From Clostridia bacterium (lineage in GTDB: Bacteria > Bacillota > Clostridia > TANB77 > CAG-508): a stretch of 6,075 bases of DNA. Positions 4,688 to 6,075 of the stretch are shown piece by piece (within the stretch, counting starts at the first letter, position 1; each line of letters begins with the position of its first letter). The stretch lies in NCBI GenBank assembly GCA_022790685.1, contig JAAVXQ010000065.1, forward strand, positions 1-6,075. The letters run 5' to 3'. The translations under genes and the position numbers were made by a program. The notes under the pieces are model-generated. The model was not told the DNA's origin, ran no database searches, and was given only the letters and a program-made list of their open reading frames with translations.

Positions 4688-6075
4688 ATGAATAAAAAGA
4701 AAAGAAAAAACGTAGATGATAGTAAGCCAATGAAAAGAAGATTACTATTTGCAGGAATAATTGCAACAGCCTGTTTTGGATTTGTTATAGCAAGTTTAGT
4801 AAAACTACAATTTGTTAAAAGTGAAGAGTATAGTAAACTTGCGTATAATCAGCAAATGAAAAATAAAATTATAAGTCCTAGTAGAGGTACGATATATGAT
4901 TCAAAAGGAGAGGTTTTAGCACAAAGTATAACTGTTGATACAATATCTGTGAATCCAGGAAAGATTACATATGCAAATAAGAAAAAAGTTGAAGATACTG
5001 TTGTTGCAGAAAAATTATCACAAATTTTTTCATTAGATTACGAGGAAACTTTAAAAAAGGTTTCTTCTGATAATTCAGTATCAGTAATTGCCAAAAAAGT
5101 TGAAACTTCAAAAGTTGAAGAACTAAAAACATGGATGAAAGAAGAAAAAATATCAGCAGGTATAAATATAGATGAAGATACAAAAAGATATTATCCATAT
5201 GATACTTTAGCATCTAACTTAATAGGATTCTGTGGTGATGAAAATAGCGGTTTATACGGACTAGAAGAAAGATGGAATTCTGTTCTTACAGGAACATTTG
5301 GGAAAGTAGTTACTGCAAGAGATGTTAATGGACAAGCTATATCAGAAGAAAATGAACAATATGTACCAGCAGAAAATGGAAGTAATCTTTATCTTACTAT
5401 TGATGCAAATATACAAACTACAGCTGAAAAGTATTTGGAGAAAGCTATTGTTGAGAATAAACCTAAAAATGGTGGAAATGTTATAATAATGAATCCTAAA
5501 AATGGTGAAATATTAGCAATGGCAACATATCCAAATTATAATTTAAATGAGCCATTTTCTATAATACCTACTGGAAAAACAGAAGAAGAATGGAATACTC
5601 TTCCATCAGAAGAAAAAAGCAAGTTATATTCAGAATTATGGAAAAATAGAGCAGTATCAGGAGAATATGAGCCAGGTTCAACATTTAAACTATTAACAGC
5701 CTCTATAGGCTTAGAAGAAAATAAGGTTGAAACAGATACAGAGGGAGACTTTTTTTGTAATTTAAGTTATCAAGTTGGAGATAAAGTTATATTATGTTGG
5801 GATAAAAATGCACATGGTTTACAATCTCTAAGAGGGGCACTTAAAAAATCTTGTAACCCTGCTTTTATGCAATTAGGTCAAAGAATTGGGGCAAGTACAT
5901 TATTTAAATATTATAAGGCTTTTGGATTATTTGATAGTATTGGTGGAGATATAGCAAGAGCATATAAAGGAGCTTTTCATGAACTAGATGATATGGGACC
6001 TGTTGAAGTAGCTACATATTCTTTTGGACAAAGATTTGAAATATCACCGCTTCAACTTATTACAGCAGTTTCTGC
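4688..6075 (+). CDS. spoVD: Class B penicillin-binding protein transpeptidase, SpoVD-like (partial, 3' end outside window)
   Basis: This is a peptidoglycan DD-transpeptidase anchored by one N-terminal membrane segment (about 18-38). The 462 codons present show the class B dimerisation-domain motif SRGTIYDSKGEVLA (65-78), then the transpeptidase domain: active-site Ser331 in GSTFK (Lys334) and the SxN motif Ser388-Cys389-Asn390. The KTG motif and any PASTA domain fall beyond the right edge. Cys389 in SxN and Cys370 in a CWDKNAHG context are 19 residues apart, as I recall for the redox-active pair of B. subtilis SpoVD; this favours SpoVD over vegetative FtsI/PBP2. Cys357 and Cys182 are extra. 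The start is uncertain: ATG 4688 has no SD, and the frame is open back to 4643 with alternatives at 4658, 4661 and 4670. It follows the J-like gene by at most 41 bases, probably on one mRNA. PBP identity is firm, SpoVD assignment likely. Confidence 0.9.
   Translation, partial: MNKKKRKNVDDSKPMKRRLLFAGIIATACFGFVIASLVKLQFVKSEEYSKLAYNQQMKNKIISPSRGTIYDSKGEVLAQSITVDTISVNPGKITYANKKKVEDTVVAEKLSQIFSLDYEETLKKVSSDNSVSVIAKKVETSKVEELKTWMKEEKISAGINIDEDTKRYYPYDTLASNLIGFCGDENSGLYGLEERWNSVLTGTFGKVVTARDVNGQAISEENEQYVPAENGSNLYLTIDANIQTTAEKYLEKAIVENKPKNGGNVIIMNPKNGEILAMATYPNYNLNEPFSIIPTGKTEEEWNTLPSEEKSKLYSELWKNRAVSGEYEPGSTFKLLTASIGLEENKVETDTEGDFFCNLSYQVGDKVILCWDKNAHGLQSLRGALKKSCNPAFMQLGQRIGASTLFKYYKAFGLFDSIGGDIARAYKGAFHELDDMGPVEVATYSFGQRFEISPLQLITAVS

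Noticed and set aside
4965..5213. Minus-strand open frame opposite the PBP gene
   Set aside because: The Leu/Phe-rich product is the antisense of a Lys/Glu-rich stretch; the plus strand encodes the continuous PBP frame.

Overview
The window looks like chromosomal DNA of an AT-rich, low-GC Gram-positive anaerobe (Bacillota, most likely Clostridia). The evidence is strongly A/T-biased codon use, GGAG-type ribosome binding sites, standard stops with no in-frame TGA read as Trp, and a SpoVD-like penicillin-binding protein whose paired cysteines are a hallmark known from endospore formers. I see no mobile element, tRNA, rRNA or CRISPR array.

Layout. (1) The left edge holds the last 26 codons of an unrecognised gene, followed closely by a small UlaG-like metallo-beta-lactamase-fold hydrolase. 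(2) A long perfect-stem terminator separates this pair from the convergent gene rsmA (ksgA), the 16S rRNA dimethyladenosine transferase. (3) A 458-base, very AT-rich divergent intergenic region is rich in inverted and direct repeats. (4) Rightward from it lies a tight three-gene cluster: CcdA (membrane thiol-electron carrier), a membrane-tethered thioredoxin, and an HD-domain phosphohydrolase-like protein. (5) A good extended -10 promoter then drives a second unit: a J-domain-like, coiled-coil, membrane-anchored protein whose J domain lacks HPD, followed by a class B penicillin-binding protein that runs off the right edge.

How the genes may work together. The PBP carries a Cys in its SxN motif (Ser-Cys-Asn) and a second Cys exactly 19 residues upstream in a Cys-Trp context. 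From memory, B. subtilis SpoVD has the same arrangement (Cys332/Cys351), and there the disulfide is opened by the thioredoxin-like protein StoA, which is fed electrons by CcdA. Here a CcdA and a membrane-anchored thioredoxin lie less than 2 kb upstream of the PBP. The most interesting reading is therefore a compact locus for redox control of a sporulation or septal transpeptidase, with two further proteins of unknown role (HD protein and J-like protein) lying between reductant and target. The link is inferred from motifs and neighbourhood, not shown by the sequence alone.
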